From an uncultured Hyphomicrobiales bacterium (GTDB lineage: Bacteria > Pseudomonadota > Alphaproteobacteria > Rhizobiales > Beijerinckiaceae), in assembly GCA_903847605.1 (NCBI GenBank), contig CAINED010000013.1, forward strand, positions 186,001 to 250,000: a stretch of DNA of 64,000 bases, written 5' to 3'. The position numbers and the translations under genes are program-made. The notes beneath the pieces were generated by a model. It ran no database searches. It saw only the letters and a program-made list of their open reading frames with translations, and was not told the origin of the DNA. Shown here piece by piece: positions 17,758 through 28,053 of this stretch. Each line of letters begins with the position of its first letter. The stretch's first letter is position 1.

Positions 17758-17790
17758 CAAAAAGGGCGGCCACATGGACCGCCCTTTTTG
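17758..17790. terminator. Bidirectional intrinsic terminator between the LTXXQ gene and pnp
   Basis: CAAAAAGGGCGG (17758-17769) and CCGCCCTTTTTG (17779-17790) form a perfect 12-bp stem around a 9-base loop. Each strand has an A tract before and a T tract after the GC core, so it can stop transcription from both convergent genes. Confidence 0.9.
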
Positions 17791-17808
17791 TTTGTCGGGG
17801 AGAGAAGA

Positions 17809-19992
17809 TTACTCGCCCGCTTCCGACTGCTGGCCACTGGCCTGCTCGGTGACGCGCTGCGCATCGCGCTCGGCCTTCTGCTTGGCCTCGAGGTCTTCGC
17901 CCGTGGCCTGGTCGACGACACGCATGGAAAGGCGAACCTTGCCGCGATCGTCGAAGCCGAGAAGTTTCACCTTCACCTTCTCGCCTTCCTTCACGACGTC
18001 GGTGGTCTTGGCCACGCGCTGGGTCGAAAGCTGCGAGATGTGAACGAGACCGTCCTTGTTGCCGAAGAAGTTCACGAAAGCGCCGAAGTCCATCGTCTTG
18101 ACGACTGTGCCTTCGTAGATCTGGCCGATTTCCGGCTCCTGCGTCAGCGACTTGATCCAGTTGATCGCCGCCTTGATCGAATTGCCGTCGCTCGACGCGA
18201 TCTTCACCGTGCCGTCGTCATCGATGTTGATCTTCGCGCCCGTCTTCTCGACGATTTCGCGAATGACCTTGCCGCCGGTGCCGATGACATCGCGGATCTT
18301 GTCGGTCGGAATCTTCATCTGCTCGATGCGCGGCGCGAACTCGCCGAGTTCGGCGCGGGCGCTCGTGAGCGCCTTCGACATCTCGTTCAGAATATGCAGA
18401 CGGCCGTCCTTCGCCTGGGCGAGAGCGACGCGCATGATCTCTTCGGTGATGCCGGCGATCTTGATGTCCATCTGCAGCGAGGTGACGCCGTTGCCGCTAC
18501 CGGCCACCTTGAAGTCCATGTCGCCGAGATGATCCTCATCGCCGAGAATGTCGGAAAGCACCGCAAAGCGCTCGCCTTCCAGGATCAGGCCCATCGCAAT
18601 GCCCGCGACCGGCGCCTTCAGCGGCACGCCTGCATCCATGAGTGCGAGAGAAGAGCCGCAGACCGTCGCCATCGACGACGAGCCATTGGACTCCGTGATC
18701 TCCGACACGACACGCAGCGTGTACGGGAATTCGGCCTGCGCCGGCAGCATCGGGCGCACGGCGCGCCACGCAAGCTTGCCGTGGCCGATTTCGCGGCGGC
18801 CGGGCGAGCCCATGCGGCCGGTTTCACCGACGCTATAGGGAGGGAAATTGTAGTGCAGCAGGAAGCGCTCCTTGTAGGTGCCTTCCAGAGAATCGACATA
18901 TTGCTCGTCTTCGCCGGTGCCGAGAGTCGCAACCACGATCGCCTGCGTTTCGCCACGGGTGAAAAGGGCCGAGCCATGGGTGCGCGGCAGAATTCCAACC
19001 TGCGAGAGGATGGGACGCACGGTCTTCACATCGCGGCCGTCGATGCGAATGCCAGTATCGAGAATGTTGAAGCGAACGACTTTCGCCTGCAGGTCGTGGA
19101 AAACTTCGCCGACCTTCTGCTTGTCGAATTTCGCTTCGCCCCCTTCAGGGAACAGCGCGGCATTGACTTTCGCCTTCACGGCGTCGACCGCCTTGTAGCG
19201 CTCGGCCTTGGCGGTGATCTTGTAGGCTTCCCGCAACTCGGCTTCCGCAATCGCAGCGACCGCCTTTTCGATTTCGCTCTTGTCGGCCACGACGAGATCG
19301 CGCGGTTCGTTCGCGGCTTTTTCGGCGAGGCGAATGATCGCATCGATGACAGGCTGGAAACCGCGATGACCGGTCATCACCGCTTCGAGCATTGTCTCTT
19401 CCGAAAGTTCCTTCGCTTCCGACTCAACCATCAGGACCGCGTCTGCGGTGCCGGCGACGATGAGATCGAGATCGGATTCCTTCATCTCGTCGATGGTCGG
19501 GTTGAGTTTCAGCGCCCCCTTGATGAAGCCGACGCGCGCGCCGCCCACGGGCCCCATGAAGGGTATGCCGGACAAGGTCAGCGCAGCGGACACCGCTACC
19601 ATCGAGAGAATGTCGGGATCGGTCTCCAGATCGTGGCTCAGCACGGTCACGATGACCTGCGTGTCATTGCGATAGCCGTCCGGAAAGAGGGGACGGATCG
19701 GGCGGTCGATGAGGCGGGAGATCAGCGTCTCACGCTCCGACGGACGGCCTTCACGCTTGAAGTAACCGCCGGGGATGCGACCGGCCGCAAAGGCCTTTTC
19801 CTGATAGTTGACGGTCAGCGGGAAGAAGTCCACGCCGGGCTTCGGCGACTTGGAGGACACAACCGTGGCGAGCACAGTGGTCTCGCCCCAGCTTGCGAAG
19901 ACGGCGCCATCGGCCTGACGGGCGATACGGCCGGTCTCGAGAACGAGCGGACGCCCGCACCAGTCCAGTGTTTCACGATGAATTTGGAACAT
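17809..19992 (-). CDS. pnp: Polyribonucleotide nucleotidyltransferase (PNPase)
   Basis: PNPase degrades RNA 3' to 5' by phosphorolysis and is part of RNA turnover complexes. I start at ATG 19992 ('[21 protein letters not shown]'), giving 727 residues; an ATG 10 codons upstream adds non-conserved residues. Two RNase PH-like domains ('[11 protein letters not shown]', '[14 protein letters not shown]' and later '[15 protein letters not shown]', '[14 protein letters not shown]') are followed by a KH domain with GxxG in '[12 protein letters not shown]' and an S1 domain ('[29 protein letters not shown]'). It ends the operon starting at rimP and lies after rpsO, the classical arrangement, with a hairpin in the gap. 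The strong terminator at 17758 closes it. Confidence 0.98.
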   Translation of the reverse strand: MFQIHRETLDWCGRPLVLETGRIARQADGAVFASWGETTVLATVVSSKSPKPGVDFFPLTVNYQEKAFAAGRIPGGYFKREGRPSERETLISRLIDRPIRPLFPDGYRNDTQVIVTVLSHDLETDPDILSMVAVSAALTLSGIPFMGPVGGARVGFIKGALKLNPTIDEMKESDLDLIVAGTADAVLMVESEAKELSEETMLEAVMTGHRGFQPVIDAIIRLAEKAANEPRDLVVADKSEIEKAVAAIAEAELREAYKITAKAERYKAVDAVKAKVNAALFPEGGEAKFDKQKVGEVFHDLQAKVVRFNILDTGIRIDGRDVKTVRPILSQVGILPRTHGSALFTRGETQAIVVATLGTGEDEQYVDSLEGTYKERFLLHYNFPPYSVGETGRMGSPGRREIGHGKLAWRAVRPMLPAQAEFPYTLRVVSEITESNGSSSMATVCGSSLALMDAGVPLKAPVAGIAMGLILEGERFAVLSDILGDEDHLGDMDFKVAGSGNGVTSLQMDIKIAGITEEIMRVALAQAKDGRLHILNEMSKALTSARAELGEFAPRIEQMKIPTDKIRDVIGTGGKVIREIVEKTGAKINIDDDGTVKIASSDGNSIKAAINWIKSLTQEPEIGQIYEGTVVKTMDFGAFVNFFGNKDGLVHISQLSTQRVAKTTDVVKEGEKVKVKLLGFDDRGKVRLSMRVVDQATGEDLEAKQKAERDAQRVTEQASGQQSEAGE

Positions 19993-20189
19993 TTTCAGTC
20001 TTTCATGGGTGGCGGAAAGCATGCACAGCCATGGGCAAGACGGCGAGACGCTGCGCCCGACGATGCGTCGGATTGGCGGCAGCGTCCGGCGATCCTGCCA
20101 TGGTCTGGCTCTCTTCCGGTGGTGAACGGCAGCCCCATGCCGCCGCCCGGTTCCGCCTCTCGCAAATGGTTTGCGGGCGGGAAGCGAAC

Positions 20190-20210
20190 AGCCGCCGAAG
20201 GCCGGCGGCT
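20190..20210 (-). other. Intercistronic hairpin between rpsO and pnp
   Basis: AGCCGCCG (20190-20197) and CGGCGGCT (20203-20210) are perfect inverted repeats with a 5-base loop, 12 bases after the rpsO stop on the minus strand. No T tract follows on that strand, so I read it as an RNA processing or stability hairpin, like those cut in rpsO-pnp transcripts elsewhere, rather than a terminator. Confidence 0.55.
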
Positions 20211-20222
20211 GCGAAACCGAAG

Positions 20223-20492
20223 CTAGCGGCGGATGCCGAGGCGTTCGATCAACGACTTGTAACGCGGCTCGTCGCGGGCCTTTACATAGTCGAGTAACTG
20301 GCGGCGTTGAGAGACGAGCTTGAGCAGACCGCGACGCGAATGGTTGTCCTTCACATGGGTCTTGAAGTGCTCGGTGAGATTGGTGATGCGCTCGGTCAGA
20401 ATGGCGACCTGAACCTCGGGCGAACCCGTATCGCCGGACTTTGCAGCATAATCCTTGATCAGCGCCTGTTTGCGCTCTGCCGTGATCGACAT
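20223..20492 (-). CDS. rpsO: 30S ribosomal protein S15
   Basis: S15 binds 16S rRNA early in 30S assembly. The ATG at 20492 gives 89 residues, the exact family length, starting '[16 protein letters not shown]'. The conserved '[17 protein letters not shown]' and '[21 protein letters not shown]' blocks and the '[12 protein letters not shown]' end are all present. A longer upstream reading in the same frame covers the 220-base truB-rpsO gap and has no family similarity. It stands between truB and pnp on the same strand; the upstream gap is large enough for its own promoter. Confidence 0.98.
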   Translation of the reverse strand: MSITAERKQALIKDYAAKSGDTGSPEVQVAILTERITNLTEHFKTHVKDNHSRRGLLKLVSQRRQLLDYVKARDEPRYKSLIERLGIRR

Positions 20493-20712
20493 CGATTTTT
20501 CCTTTATTTCTAGAAGTTTATCCAACGAGAGCAGACGCCGGAGCGGCGCGGTTGGACGGATTTTCGTGATTGCGGCGGCCATGCCGGGATGTCGTCCAGC
20601 ACGGTCATCGAATACGCATCCCACCAGCGAAATCCGGCGAGATGGCGCGCTTATACACGAAAACGCCGGGAAGGCCAGCCTCGCGCCACAGGGACGCTGC
20701 ATTCGCCATCGT

Positions 20713-21618
20713 TCAAAACGGCAGATTGAACACCCGGCTCGGCACCAGTTCGCCGCCCTGCACCTCACCGAAGGCGACGGGCGTTCCCCCGCAGGCGGCA
20801 TAGGCTATGCCATCAATCGGTGCGTCGCGCCCGCGAAGGAGGAGCGATTGGCCACGCCGCAGACGCGCCGCGCCGTTGCGGTCGACGTTGACACAGGCGA
20901 GCTCCGACAAACCGGATTCGACCGGCAGAAGAAATGCGAAGGGATCGACGCCTTCGCCTTCGAGCGAGGTAAGGACCACGGCATTGCTTTCGTAAAACGG
21001 GCCGACGCGGGTGCGGCGCAGTTGCGTCACATGCCCGTAGCAGCCGAGCAGCCGGCCCATGTCGCGCGCAATGGCGCGAACGTAGGTCCCCTTGCCGCAC
21101 TCGGCCTCGAACACCGTTTCGTCCGGACTATAGTCTACGATGCGCAACTCATGAATTGTGACCTCGCGCGCCTGCAGCTCGACCGTCTCGCCATCGCGCG
21201 CGAGATCGTAAGCGCGTTCGCCATCCACCTTGATCGCGGAGAAGGATGGCGGTGTCTGCATGATGACGCCGACAAACCGCGGCAGTGCGGCGACGATGGC
21301 TTCCTGTGTGGGGCGAACGTCCGAAGTTTTCGTCACGCGGCCATCGGAATCGTCGCTGTCCGTTTCCACGCCCCAGCGAACCTTGAACCGGTAGGCCTTT
21401 TCGCCATCCTGCACGAATGGAACTGTCTTCGTCGCTTCGCCGAAGGCAACCGGAAGAATTCCCGTCGCAAGCGGATCGAGCGTGCCGGCGTGCCCGGCTT
21501 TCTTCGCATTGAAAATCCGCTTCAGCCGCGACACGGCGTGGGTCGACGTCATACCCGTCGGTTTGTCGAGGATGAGCCAGCCATTGATTTCGACACGCTT
21601 GCTGCGGGGAGCGTTCAT
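20713..21618 (-). CDS. truB: tRNA pseudouridine(55) synthase TruB
   Basis: TruB converts U55 to pseudouridine in the T-loop of tRNAs. The 301-residue product has '[17 protein letters not shown]' at the N-terminus and the catalytic Asp48 in '[15 protein letters not shown]', plus '[17 protein letters not shown]' and '[15 protein letters not shown]' further along. The C-terminal ~70 residues form the expected PUA-like tail. It starts one base after the rbfA stop, so the two are probably translationally coupled in the rimP operon. 220 bases separate it from rpsO. Confidence 0.97.
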   Translation of the reverse strand: MNAPRSKRVEINGWLILDKPTGMTSTHAVSRLKRIFNAKKAGHAGTLDPLATGILPVAFGEATKTVPFVQDGEKAYRFKVRWGVETDSDDSDGRVTKTSDVRPTQEAIVAALPRFVGVIMQTPPSFSAIKVDGERAYDLARDGETVELQAREVTIHELRIVDYSPDETVFEAECGKGTYVRAIARDMGRLLGCYGHVTQLRRTRVGPFYESNAVVLTSLEGEGVDPFAFLLPVESGLSELACVNVDRNGAARLRRGQSLLLRGRDAPIDGIAYAACGGTPVAFGEVQGGELVPSRVFNLPF

Positions 21619-21619
21619 G

Positions 21620-22045
21620 TCAGTGGGGGTCTTTTTCAGACGGCTCGGAATCCTGCGGCTGCAGATCCTGTTTCACCTTGGGCGAGTTCAGCAGTTCGCC
21701 GATCCTGTCGAGGTTGTCGAAACTGTCGTCCTGCTTGAACCGTATGTCCGGCGCGAATTTCAGATTGATCTTGCGCGCGATATCGCTTCGCAACGCCTTG
21801 CGGTGATGTTCAAGAGCATCGATCACCTTGCTTGCATCCTTGCCGCCGAGCGGAAGAATGTAGGCGGTTGCGCACTTGAGATCCGGACTCATCTTCACGC
21901 GCGAAACCGTGATGACATGGCCGTCGAGCGCCGCATCGTTGAAGCCGCCGCGCGTCAGCGCCTCGGAAAGCGCGTGGCGCACGAGTTCGCCCACGCGCAG
22001 CATGCGGTGAGAGGGCTCACCGCCCTTTTGATGAATTCTGGACAT
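21620..22045 (-). CDS. rbfA: 30S ribosome-binding factor A
   Basis: RbfA is a late 30S assembly factor needed for 16S rRNA maturation and cold adaptation. The 141-residue protein shows the KH-like domain: 'RMLRVGELVRHALSEAL' (helix), 'VITVSRVKMSPDLKCATAYILPLGG' (central strands with the helix-kink-helix partner), and 'KINLKFAPDIRFKQDDSFDN'. The last ~25 residues are polar and charged, a common alphaproteobacterial extension. It lies 79 bases after infB and 1 base before truB, in its usual place. Confidence 0.96.
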   Translation of the reverse strand: MSRIHQKGGEPSHRMLRVGELVRHALSEALTRGGFNDAALDGHVITVSRVKMSPDLKCATAYILPLGGKDASKVIDALEHHRKALRSDIARKINLKFAPDIRFKQDDSFDNLDRIGELLNSPKVKQDLQPQDSEPSEKDPH

Positions 22046-22124
22046 TGATCGTCTCTCCGGCGCTGCGCATTACCGCAGCGTCACAGGCCTCGAACATTGG
22101 CCAATGGAATGAGAAAGTCTGCGG

Positions 22125-24770
22125 TCACAGCGACCGCTTGATCTGCTCCACACGGTAGCATTCGATGACGTCGCCCTGGCGCATGTCCTGGTAGCTCTCG
22201 AAAGCCATGCCGCATTCCTGACCGGCAACGACTTCCTTGACCTCGTCCTTGAAGCGCTTGAGCGTCGAAAGCTTGCCTTCGTGAACAACGACGTTGTCGC
22301 GAATTAGGCGAACGTTGGCGCCTCTTTCAACGCGGCCATCGGTCACACGGCAACCGGCAACCTTGCCGACCTTGGAGATGTTGAACACTTCGAGAATTTC
22401 GGCATTGCCGAGCATCTCTTCGCGCAGAGCCGGATCGAGCAGGCCGGACATCGCCGCCTTCACGTCATCCACCAGGTTGTAGATGATGTTGTAGTAGCGA
22501 ATTTCTATGCCGGAGCGTTCCGCCGCGTCGCGGGCTTCCTTGTGCGCGCGCACGTTGAAGCCGATGACGGCAGCGCCCGATGCTTCCGCAAGCGTGATAT
22601 CGGACTCCGATATGCCGCCGACGCCCGCGTGAATGATACGCGCGCCAACTTCCTCGGTTCCGAGTTTCTCCAGCGCTGCAAGAATCGCCTCGACGGAGCC
22701 CTGCACGTCGCCCTTGATCAGGAGCGTGAATTCCTTGCGGCCGGCTGTCTTCAACTGGCTCATCATGTCGATGAGAGAGCCACGCGCGCCAGCGCCGCGG
22801 GCGGCGGCCTTTTCGCGCTTCTGGCGATCGCGATATTCCGTGACCTCGCGGGCTCGCGCTTCGGATTCGACGACCGCGACGCGGTCGCCCGCTTCCGGCG
22901 CGCCCGAAAAGCCCAGCACTTCTGCAGGCGCGGATGGACCGGCCGAGGCGATATTGGCGCCCTTGTCGTCGATCAGCGCGCGAATGCGGCCCCATTGCGA
23001 ACCGGCAACGATAATGTCGCCGGTGTGCAGCGTGCCGCGTTGCACGAGAACTGTCGCAACCGGACCACGACCGCGATCGAGGCGCGCCTCGATGACAGTG
23101 CCTTCGCCGCCTCGTTCGGGGTTCGCCTTGAGATCGAGAATTTCCGACTGCAACGAGATCGCATCGAGCAGCTTGTCGAGATTGATTTTCTTTGTCGCGG
23201 ACACTTCGATTTCGAGCGTCTCGCCGCCCATGGATTCGACCTGCACTTCATGCTGCAGCAGTTCGGTGCGGACGCGTTCGGGCTTGGCGTCGGGCTTGTC
23301 GATCTTGTTGATGGCGACGATCAGCGGCACCTTGGCGGCGCGGGCATGATTGATGGCCTCGATCGTCTGCGGCATCACGCCGTCGTCAGCGGCGACCACA
23401 AGAACGACGATATCCGTCACCTTGGCGCCGCGCGCGCGCATCGCGGTGAAGGCTGCGTGGCCCGGCGTGTCGATGAAGGTGATCAGCTGGCCGTTGGGCG
23501 CAGTGACCTGATAGGCGCCGATATGCTGGGTGATACCACCGGCTTCGCCAGCAACAACATTCGCCGATCGCAGCGCGTCGAGCAGCGAGGTCTTGCCGTG
23601 GTCGACGTGGCCCATGATCGTCACGACCGGAGGCCTCGACTCGAGATGCTCGTCGAGATCGGGCGTGTCGAAGAGACCTTCTTCCACATCGGATTCAGCG
23701 ACGCGCTTGACCGAATGGCCCATCTCCTCCGCGACCAGCTGCGCGGTGTCAGCATCGATCACGTCGGTGATCTTCAGCATCTGGCCCTGCTTCATCAGCA
23801 GGCGGATGACGTCGACCGCACGTTCGGACATGCGGTTGGCGAGTTCCTGAATGGTTATGGTCTCAGGCAGGATGACTTCGCGCTGAATTTTCTCCTTGGC
23901 GGCGCCGAGGTTCATTCCCTTCAAGCGCTGCACGCGGCGGCGGAAGGAGGCGACCGAACGTGTGCGTTCTTCCTCCTCCGCCGTTGCGCTGGTGACCGTC
24001 AGACGGCCGCGATTTTTGATCTCGCCGGTGCGCGGAGCAGCCGGACGTGGCGGCACCACGAGTTTTGCGGGCGGGGTAATGATGCGCCTCACGGGCGAAC
24101 GGGCGTCGCCCTGTGCTTCGCCTGTGGCTGCCGGAGCGCGGACACCCGCAGGGCGCGGCGCGGCAGACACGGGGGCTGACGGTCTTGACGGCGGAGGTCC
24201 GCTGGCAGGCAGCCCATCCTCGCCGAGACGACGGCGCGCTTCCTCTTCCGCCCTCTTCTTGGCCGCGACTTCGTGCTGGCGACGCGCCTCTTCCTCGCGC
24301 TTGCGCGCCTCTGCGGCCTCGCGCTCGGCGCGCTCGGCGGCTTCACGCTCCGCACGCGCCTTGGCCTCGATTTCGGCAATGCGGCGCTCTTCACCCTCGC
24401 GTTCGCGGGCGTCTCCCAGCGCGCGGGCGCGGGCTTCCATCTGCTCTTCGGTCAGCGGACGCAGAACAACTCCCGCGCCGGAACGGGCGGCAGGTTCGGC
24501 CGAAGGACGCAGCGGGGCGCGGCCTGAGGGGGCCTTCGCCGGCGCAGGCTCGACCTTCGGCGTGAGCACGATCGTTTCGGTCCGGACGGGAGCTTCGCCG
24601 GGGGCGCCGACGCGGCGCTTCACCTTCTCGACGACAATCTGCTTGGAACGGCCATGCGAAAGATTCTGACGCGCAGCGGCGCCGGGATCGACCTTCGTCT
24701 TCAACGAGAGGGTCTTGCCGCCGGACGGCATGCTCAAGGTCTTTTCGCCTGTATCCTTCGTATCGCTCAT
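22125..24770 (-). CDS. infB: Translation initiation factor IF-2
   Basis: IF-2 is the GTPase that brings initiator tRNA to the 30S subunit. I start at ATG 24770 ('[24 protein letters not shown]'), giving 881 residues; the frame is open 36 codons further but the extension is unlike IF-2. Residues 1-300 hold the alphaproteobacterial N-terminal part with a highly charged Glu/Arg/Ala coiled region rich in '[13 protein letters not shown]'-type repeats. The GTPase core has G1 '[14 protein letters not shown]', G3 'DTPGHAAF' and G4 'NKID', followed by domains II-IV ending '[15 protein letters not shown]'. It lies between ylxR and rbfA in the conserved operon. Confidence 0.98.
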   Translation of the reverse strand: MSDTKDTGEKTLSMPSGGKTLSLKTKVDPGAAARQNLSHGRSKQIVVEKVKRRVGAPGEAPVRTETIVLTPKVEPAPAKAPSGRAPLRPSAEPAARSGAGVVLRPLTEEQMEARARALGDAREREGEERRIAEIEAKARAEREAAERAEREAAEARKREEEARRQHEVAAKKRAEEEARRRLGEDGLPASGPPPSRPSAPVSAAPRPAGVRAPAATGEAQGDARSPVRRIITPPAKLVVPPRPAAPRTGEIKNRGRLTVTSATAEEEERTRSVASFRRRVQRLKGMNLGAAKEKIQREVILPETITIQELANRMSERAVDVIRLLMKQGQMLKITDVIDADTAQLVAEEMGHSVKRVAESDVEEGLFDTPDLDEHLESRPPVVTIMGHVDHGKTSLLDALRSANVVAGEAGGITQHIGAYQVTAPNGQLITFIDTPGHAAFTAMRARGAKVTDIVVLVVAADDGVMPQTIEAINHARAAKVPLIVAINKIDKPDAKPERVRTELLQHEVQVESMGGETLEIEVSATKKINLDKLLDAISLQSEILDLKANPERGGEGTVIEARLDRGRGPVATVLVQRGTLHTGDIIVAGSQWGRIRALIDDKGANIASAGPSAPAEVLGFSGAPEAGDRVAVVESEARAREVTEYRDRQKREKAAARGAGARGSLIDMMSQLKTAGRKEFTLLIKGDVQGSVEAILAALEKLGTEEVGARIIHAGVGGISESDITLAEASGAAVIGFNVRAHKEARDAAERSGIEIRYYNIIYNLVDDVKAAMSGLLDPALREEMLGNAEILEVFNISKVGKVAGCRVTDGRVERGANVRLIRDNVVVHEGKLSTLKRFKDEVKEVVAGQECGMAFESYQDMRQGDVIECYRVEQIKRSL

Positions 24771-24816
24771 CAGTTCTCGATCCCGGGCGACGCCCGTCTC
24801 ATGTCCCGCAGGACTG

Positions 24817-25479
24817 TTATTCTTCACGTCGGGAAACGGACTGTGCCGTCTCCCCGGCCCCGCTTCTATAGGCCTCAAGTCTTTGGGCGCGCGCCATCAA
24901 TGCTGCCGTCGCCGCGCCCCTTCGGAGCGCAGCATGTACCACACTTGGCCGCCCCAATGCCAAACCGATTTGCTCGGAATCCAGAAATTCGAGGCAATAA
25001 CCTTCCTTGCCGTCTTCCGAGTAGCGCCGCCACAGCTGGCGAAACTTTCGTCCGCCGTCCTCACCGCCATCGCTGGCATGGATCAAGATGGCCGTGTGTC
25101 CTTTCGCGAGAGCCTCCTCGACCTGAAACGCCCCTGCGGCAACAAGTCCCGCCTTGTTGGCCAGGGACAGCGCCTGCAGAAGATCCCGCTCGAGAAGCTT
25201 GCCTGCGTTCTCGGCAAGGTCTGCCGGAACACTGACCTGCTTCTTGAAGGCCCGGGCAAAGACGCCTTTCCTGGCTGCTTCCGCAACCAACCCGGCCTGT
25301 GCGGTCACCCATACACCCCTTCCAGGCAAACGCCGGCGAATGTCAGGGGTGACGACGCCTGCCGGATCGAGAACGAAACGTATCATCTCGTCCGGCGACT
25401 GCTTGCGGCGGGTGACGACGCAGGTCCTCTCCGGGCCGACCTCATCGTCCTCCGTTTCGTCGGCAGGGCGGCGCTTCAT
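24817..25479 (-). CDS. YlxR/RnpM-family RNA-binding protein (DUF448, with a second L7Ae-like half)
   Basis: A 220-residue protein between nusA and infB, where ylxR genes always sit. I start at ATG 25479, with GAGG 9 bases upstream; a GTG two codons earlier is possible. The N-terminal ~80 residues are the YlxR domain: '[22 protein letters not shown]', then '[15 protein letters not shown]'. The second half ('[38 protein letters not shown]') looks like an L7Ae/ribosomal-L30-like fold, the usual two-domain form in alphaproteobacteria (about 220 residues, versus 90 for the short YlxR). YlxR homologues bind RNA and, in Bacillus, modulate RNase P; the role here is inferred. Confidence 0.88.
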   Translation of the reverse strand: MKRRPADETEDDEVGPERTCVVTRRKQSPDEMIRFVLDPAGVVTPDIRRRLPGRGVWVTAQAGLVAEAARKGVFARAFKKQVSVPADLAENAGKLLERDLLQALSLANKAGLVAAGAFQVEEALAKGHTAILIHASDGGEDGGRKFRQLWRRYSEDGKEGYCLEFLDSEQIGLALGRPSVVHAALRRGAATAALMARAQRLEAYRSGAGETAQSVSRREE

Positions 25480-25498
25480 TGTCACGCCTCGCTTCTAT

Positions 25499-27073
25499 TC
25501 AGGCTTCCTCTTCTTTTGCCGCCGGAGGCGCCTCGACCCAGCCGGCCTTGACGCGCGCGGCCATGATCATCGCCTCGGCATCCTCGCGCGAGATCGTCAT
25601 GCCTTCGAGGTAGCCCGGGAACTTCTTGGTCTCGCCATCCTTGCGTTCGCTCCAGCCGATAAGGTCGTCGGGAACACAGCCTGCGAGATCCTCGACCGAC
25701 TTGACGTCGTTCTCGCCGAATTTGACGAGCATCTCGGTGGTAACGCCGGCGACTTCCTTGAGTTCATCGGCCACGCCAAGCTCCTTGCGCTTCGTGTCGA
25801 GTTCTTCGTCCTGCCGACGCAGGAAGTCATGCGCACGGTTTTGAATTTCCGTCGCCGTATCCTCGTCGAAGCCTTCGATGGCTGCGACTTCGGCATGATC
25901 GACGAAGGCGAGTTCTTCGACCGAGCGGAATCCTTCGGACGCCAGGAGCTGGCCGATGACTTCGTCGACGTCGAGGGCATTCATGAAGATGGCGGTGCGC
26001 TCGGCGAATTCCTTCTGCCGACGCTCCGACTCTTCCGCCTCGGTCATGATGTCGATGTCCCAACCGGTGAGCTGGGACGCGAGACGCACGTTCTGTCCGC
26101 GACGACCGATGGCGAGCGAGAGCTGCTCATCGGGCACGACAACTTCGATGCGGTTGGAATCTTCGTCCAGCACGACCTTGACCACGTCGGCCGGCTGCAG
26201 CGCGTTGACGATGAACGTCGCCGCATCGATCGACCAGGGAATGATGTCGATCTTCTCGCCCTGCAACTCGTTGACCACCGCCTGAACGCGCGAGCCCCGC
26301 ATGCCCACGCATGCGCCGACAGGATCGATCGAGGATTCGCGTGACACGACAGCGATCTTCGCGCGCGAACCGGGATCGCGGGCCACCGACTTCACCTCGA
26401 TGATGCCGTCGTAGATTTCCGGCACTTCCTGCGCGAACAGCTTGGCCATGAACTGCGGATGCGTGCGCGACAGGAAGATCTGCGGGCCGCGCTGTTCGCG
26501 GCGCACGTCGTAGACGTAGGCGCGCACGCGATCGCCGGGGCGGAACATCTCGCGCGGAATCAACTCGTCGCGGCGAATGATGGCTTCGCCCTTGCCGAGA
26601 TCGACGATGACATTGCCGTATTCGACGCGCTTCACGACGCCGTTGATGATCTCGCCGATGCGGTCCTTGAATTCGTCGTACTGACGATCGCGCTCGGCTT
26701 CGCGCACTTTCTGCACGATGACCTGTTTGGCGGACTGTGCCGGGATGCGGCCGAATTCGAAGGGGGGCAACGCCTCAGCGATCCAGTCGCCCACCTGGGC
26801 CGCCGGGTTCTTCTTGCGCGCATCCGCCAGCAAGATCTGAGTTGCATCGTTCTCGATCTGATCGACGACAAGCATCAGACGCGAGAAACGCATGACGCCC
26901 GTTTTCGGATCGATCTCGGCGCGAACTTCCGTTTCCTGGCCATAGCGGGAGCGCGCCGCTTTTTGCAGCGCGTCCTCCATGGACTTCAGAACGATTTCGC
27001 GCGGGATCGATTTCTCCCGCGCGACGGCGTCCGCGATCTGCAGCAATTCCAGTCTGTTTGCACTGACAGCCAT
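25499..27073 (-). CDS. nusA: Transcription termination/antitermination factor NusA
   Basis: NusA binds RNA polymerase and nascent RNA to control pausing, termination and antitermination. The 524-residue protein starts '[24 protein letters not shown]' and shows the N-terminal polymerase-binding domain, an S1 domain ('[16 protein letters not shown]'), KH1 and KH2 ('[29 protein letters not shown]', '[20 protein letters not shown]') and two acidic helix-hairpin-helix repeats at the C-terminus, the second of which ends '[14 protein letters not shown]'. It is second in the rimP operon, 33 bases after rimP. Confidence 0.98.
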   Translation of the reverse strand: MAVSANRLELLQIADAVAREKSIPREIVLKSMEDALQKAARSRYGQETEVRAEIDPKTGVMRFSRLMLVVDQIENDATQILLADARKKNPAAQVGDWIAEALPPFEFGRIPAQSAKQVIVQKVREAERDRQYDEFKDRIGEIINGVVKRVEYGNVIVDLGKGEAIIRRDELIPREMFRPGDRVRAYVYDVRREQRGPQIFLSRTHPQFMAKLFAQEVPEIYDGIIEVKSVARDPGSRAKIAVVSRESSIDPVGACVGMRGSRVQAVVNELQGEKIDIIPWSIDAATFIVNALQPADVVKVVLDEDSNRIEVVVPDEQLSLAIGRRGQNVRLASQLTGWDIDIMTEAEESERRQKEFAERTAIFMNALDVDEVIGQLLASEGFRSVEELAFVDHAEVAAIEGFDEDTATEIQNRAHDFLRRQDEELDTKRKELGVADELKEVAGVTTEMLVKFGENDVKSVEDLAGCVPDDLIGWSERKDGETKKFPGYLEGMTISREDAEAMIMAARVKAGWVEAPPAAKEEEA

Positions 27074-27106
27074 TGTAACCCTCTCGGCGATGGTGCTGTG
27101 TTTGCG

Positions 27107-27844
27107 TTAACCTCTAGGCGAAAATTTTTGCGGCGGTTTCCCGGCCGACCCGGTCATACTTTGCTTGCGGCGGGCAAAGCGACCGGGCCCTCGGCGAGGA
27201 CCGGCTTCCGACGCGCTCTCTTCGTTGGCAACTTCTTCTTCTTCAGGTTCGCCCCGCGCTTCGCGTGCGGCCTTGTCGCGGCGCAGGGATTCGCGGATCA
27301 GGGCTTCGGAAAGAACCAGCCGGGCCTCGCCGATATCGCGCAGCGAAAGCCGCACGTCGGCCTCCTCGTCGCCGCGCGCGTCGGTCCGGCGCAAGCGCAG
27401 CGTCGCGTCCGGACCCAAGCCATCGACACCCTCGATCCAGCCGCGAAAACGCTTGCGGCCGTCAAGCGGCACAGCCATTTCGATGCGGGCTTCGTGCCCC
27501 ACAGCGCGCCGGAAATCCGAGACGCGGACCAGCGGTCTGTCGATGCCGGGCGAAGACATTTCAAGATGATAGGCCTCAGTCACCGGCTCCTCGAGATCGA
27601 GAACCGGAGAAAGGGCCATGCTCGCCTTTTCGCAATCCGCGACGGTGACTGTGCCATCGGGGCGTTCGATCATGATCTGGAGCGTGGTGCCCTGGCCGGA
27701 CATGATTCGCACACGGACAAGCCGATAGCCGAGATCGGCCATGACCGGGCCGGCGATATGGGCGACGCGCGCCGCGACGCCCGTCTCGATCATGAGACGA
27801 GGTTCGCCAATGGTCCCTTCAAGCGCGGCCGCGGTTTCCGTCAC
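27107..27844 (-). CDS. rimP: Ribosome maturation factor RimP
   Basis: RimP is needed for 30S subunit maturation. I choose GTG 27844 as the start because GGAG lies 6 bases upstream; the longer in-frame reading from 27910 would translate through the leader terminator hairpin. That gives 245 residues, with the RimP N-terminal domain ('[16 protein letters not shown]', '[27 protein letters not shown]') and '[15 protein letters not shown]', the family signature, then the C-terminal Sm-like half. The last ~50 residues are an Arg/Glu-rich extension seen in alphaproteobacteria. First gene of the rimP-nusA-ylxR-infB-rbfA-truB-rpsO-pnp group and probably controlled by the leader just upstream. Confidence 0.93.
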   Translation of the reverse strand: MTETAAALEGTIGEPRLMIETGVAARVAHIAGPVMADLGYRLVRVRIMSGQGTTLQIMIERPDGTVTVADCEKASMALSPVLDLEEPVTEAYHLEMSSPGIDRPLVRVSDFRRAVGHEARIEMAVPLDGRKRFRGWIEGVDGLGPDATLRLRRTDARGDEEADVRLSLRDIGEARLVLSEALIRESLRRDKAAREARGEPEEEEVANEESASEAGPRRGPGRFARRKQSMTGSAGKPPQKFSPRG

Positions 27845-27874
27845 CAGCAACTCCGGGCAGCCTTCGCCGCCAAC

Positions 27875-27950
27875 AAAAAAGAGCGGGTCCCGGCGGGGCC
27901 CACTCTCCAAATGATCATCTTTCGACGATCCTGATGAGATTTTCGTCAGG
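27875..27950 (-). ncRNA. rimP leader: three hairpins ending in an intrinsic terminator
   Basis: On the minus strand, in order: CCTGA...TCAGG hairpin (27950-27930); GATCGTC-GAAA-GATGATC, a 7-bp stem with a GNRA loop (27930-27913); then a GC-rich hairpin (27905-27881) followed at once by six T (27880-27875). A terminator-like leader upstream of rimP is a described alphaproteobacterial RNA element; this matches it in place and form. It implies transcription attenuation of the whole rimP operon before the GTG start at 27844. Confidence 0.8.
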
Positions 27951-28053
27951 CCTTATATACAAGGTCGGCGCGCGTTTGCAAGTAAAAGGCGATTTGGCGC
28001 ATAGAGCGCAAAGCTCCCGGCGCAGGACTTGCGCTTCCTTCCTGCGAAACTTG

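Noticed and set aside
17434-20226. A 930-codon plus-strand open frame opposite pnp
   Set aside because: It is the antisense of the well-conserved pnp and rpsO-pnp gap; long open antisense frames are common in GC-rich DNA with biased third positions. The amino-acid composition (His/Arg/Asp-rich, no motifs) is that of a shadow.
22542-24179. A 545-codon plus-strand open frame opposite infB
   Set aside because: infB is certain on the minus strand; this frame has no recognisable domain and a shadow-like composition.
27845-27910. Upstream extension of rimP to 27910
   Set aside because: It would translate through the terminator hairpin of the leader and has no family similarity; GTG 27844 has a clear GGAG site.
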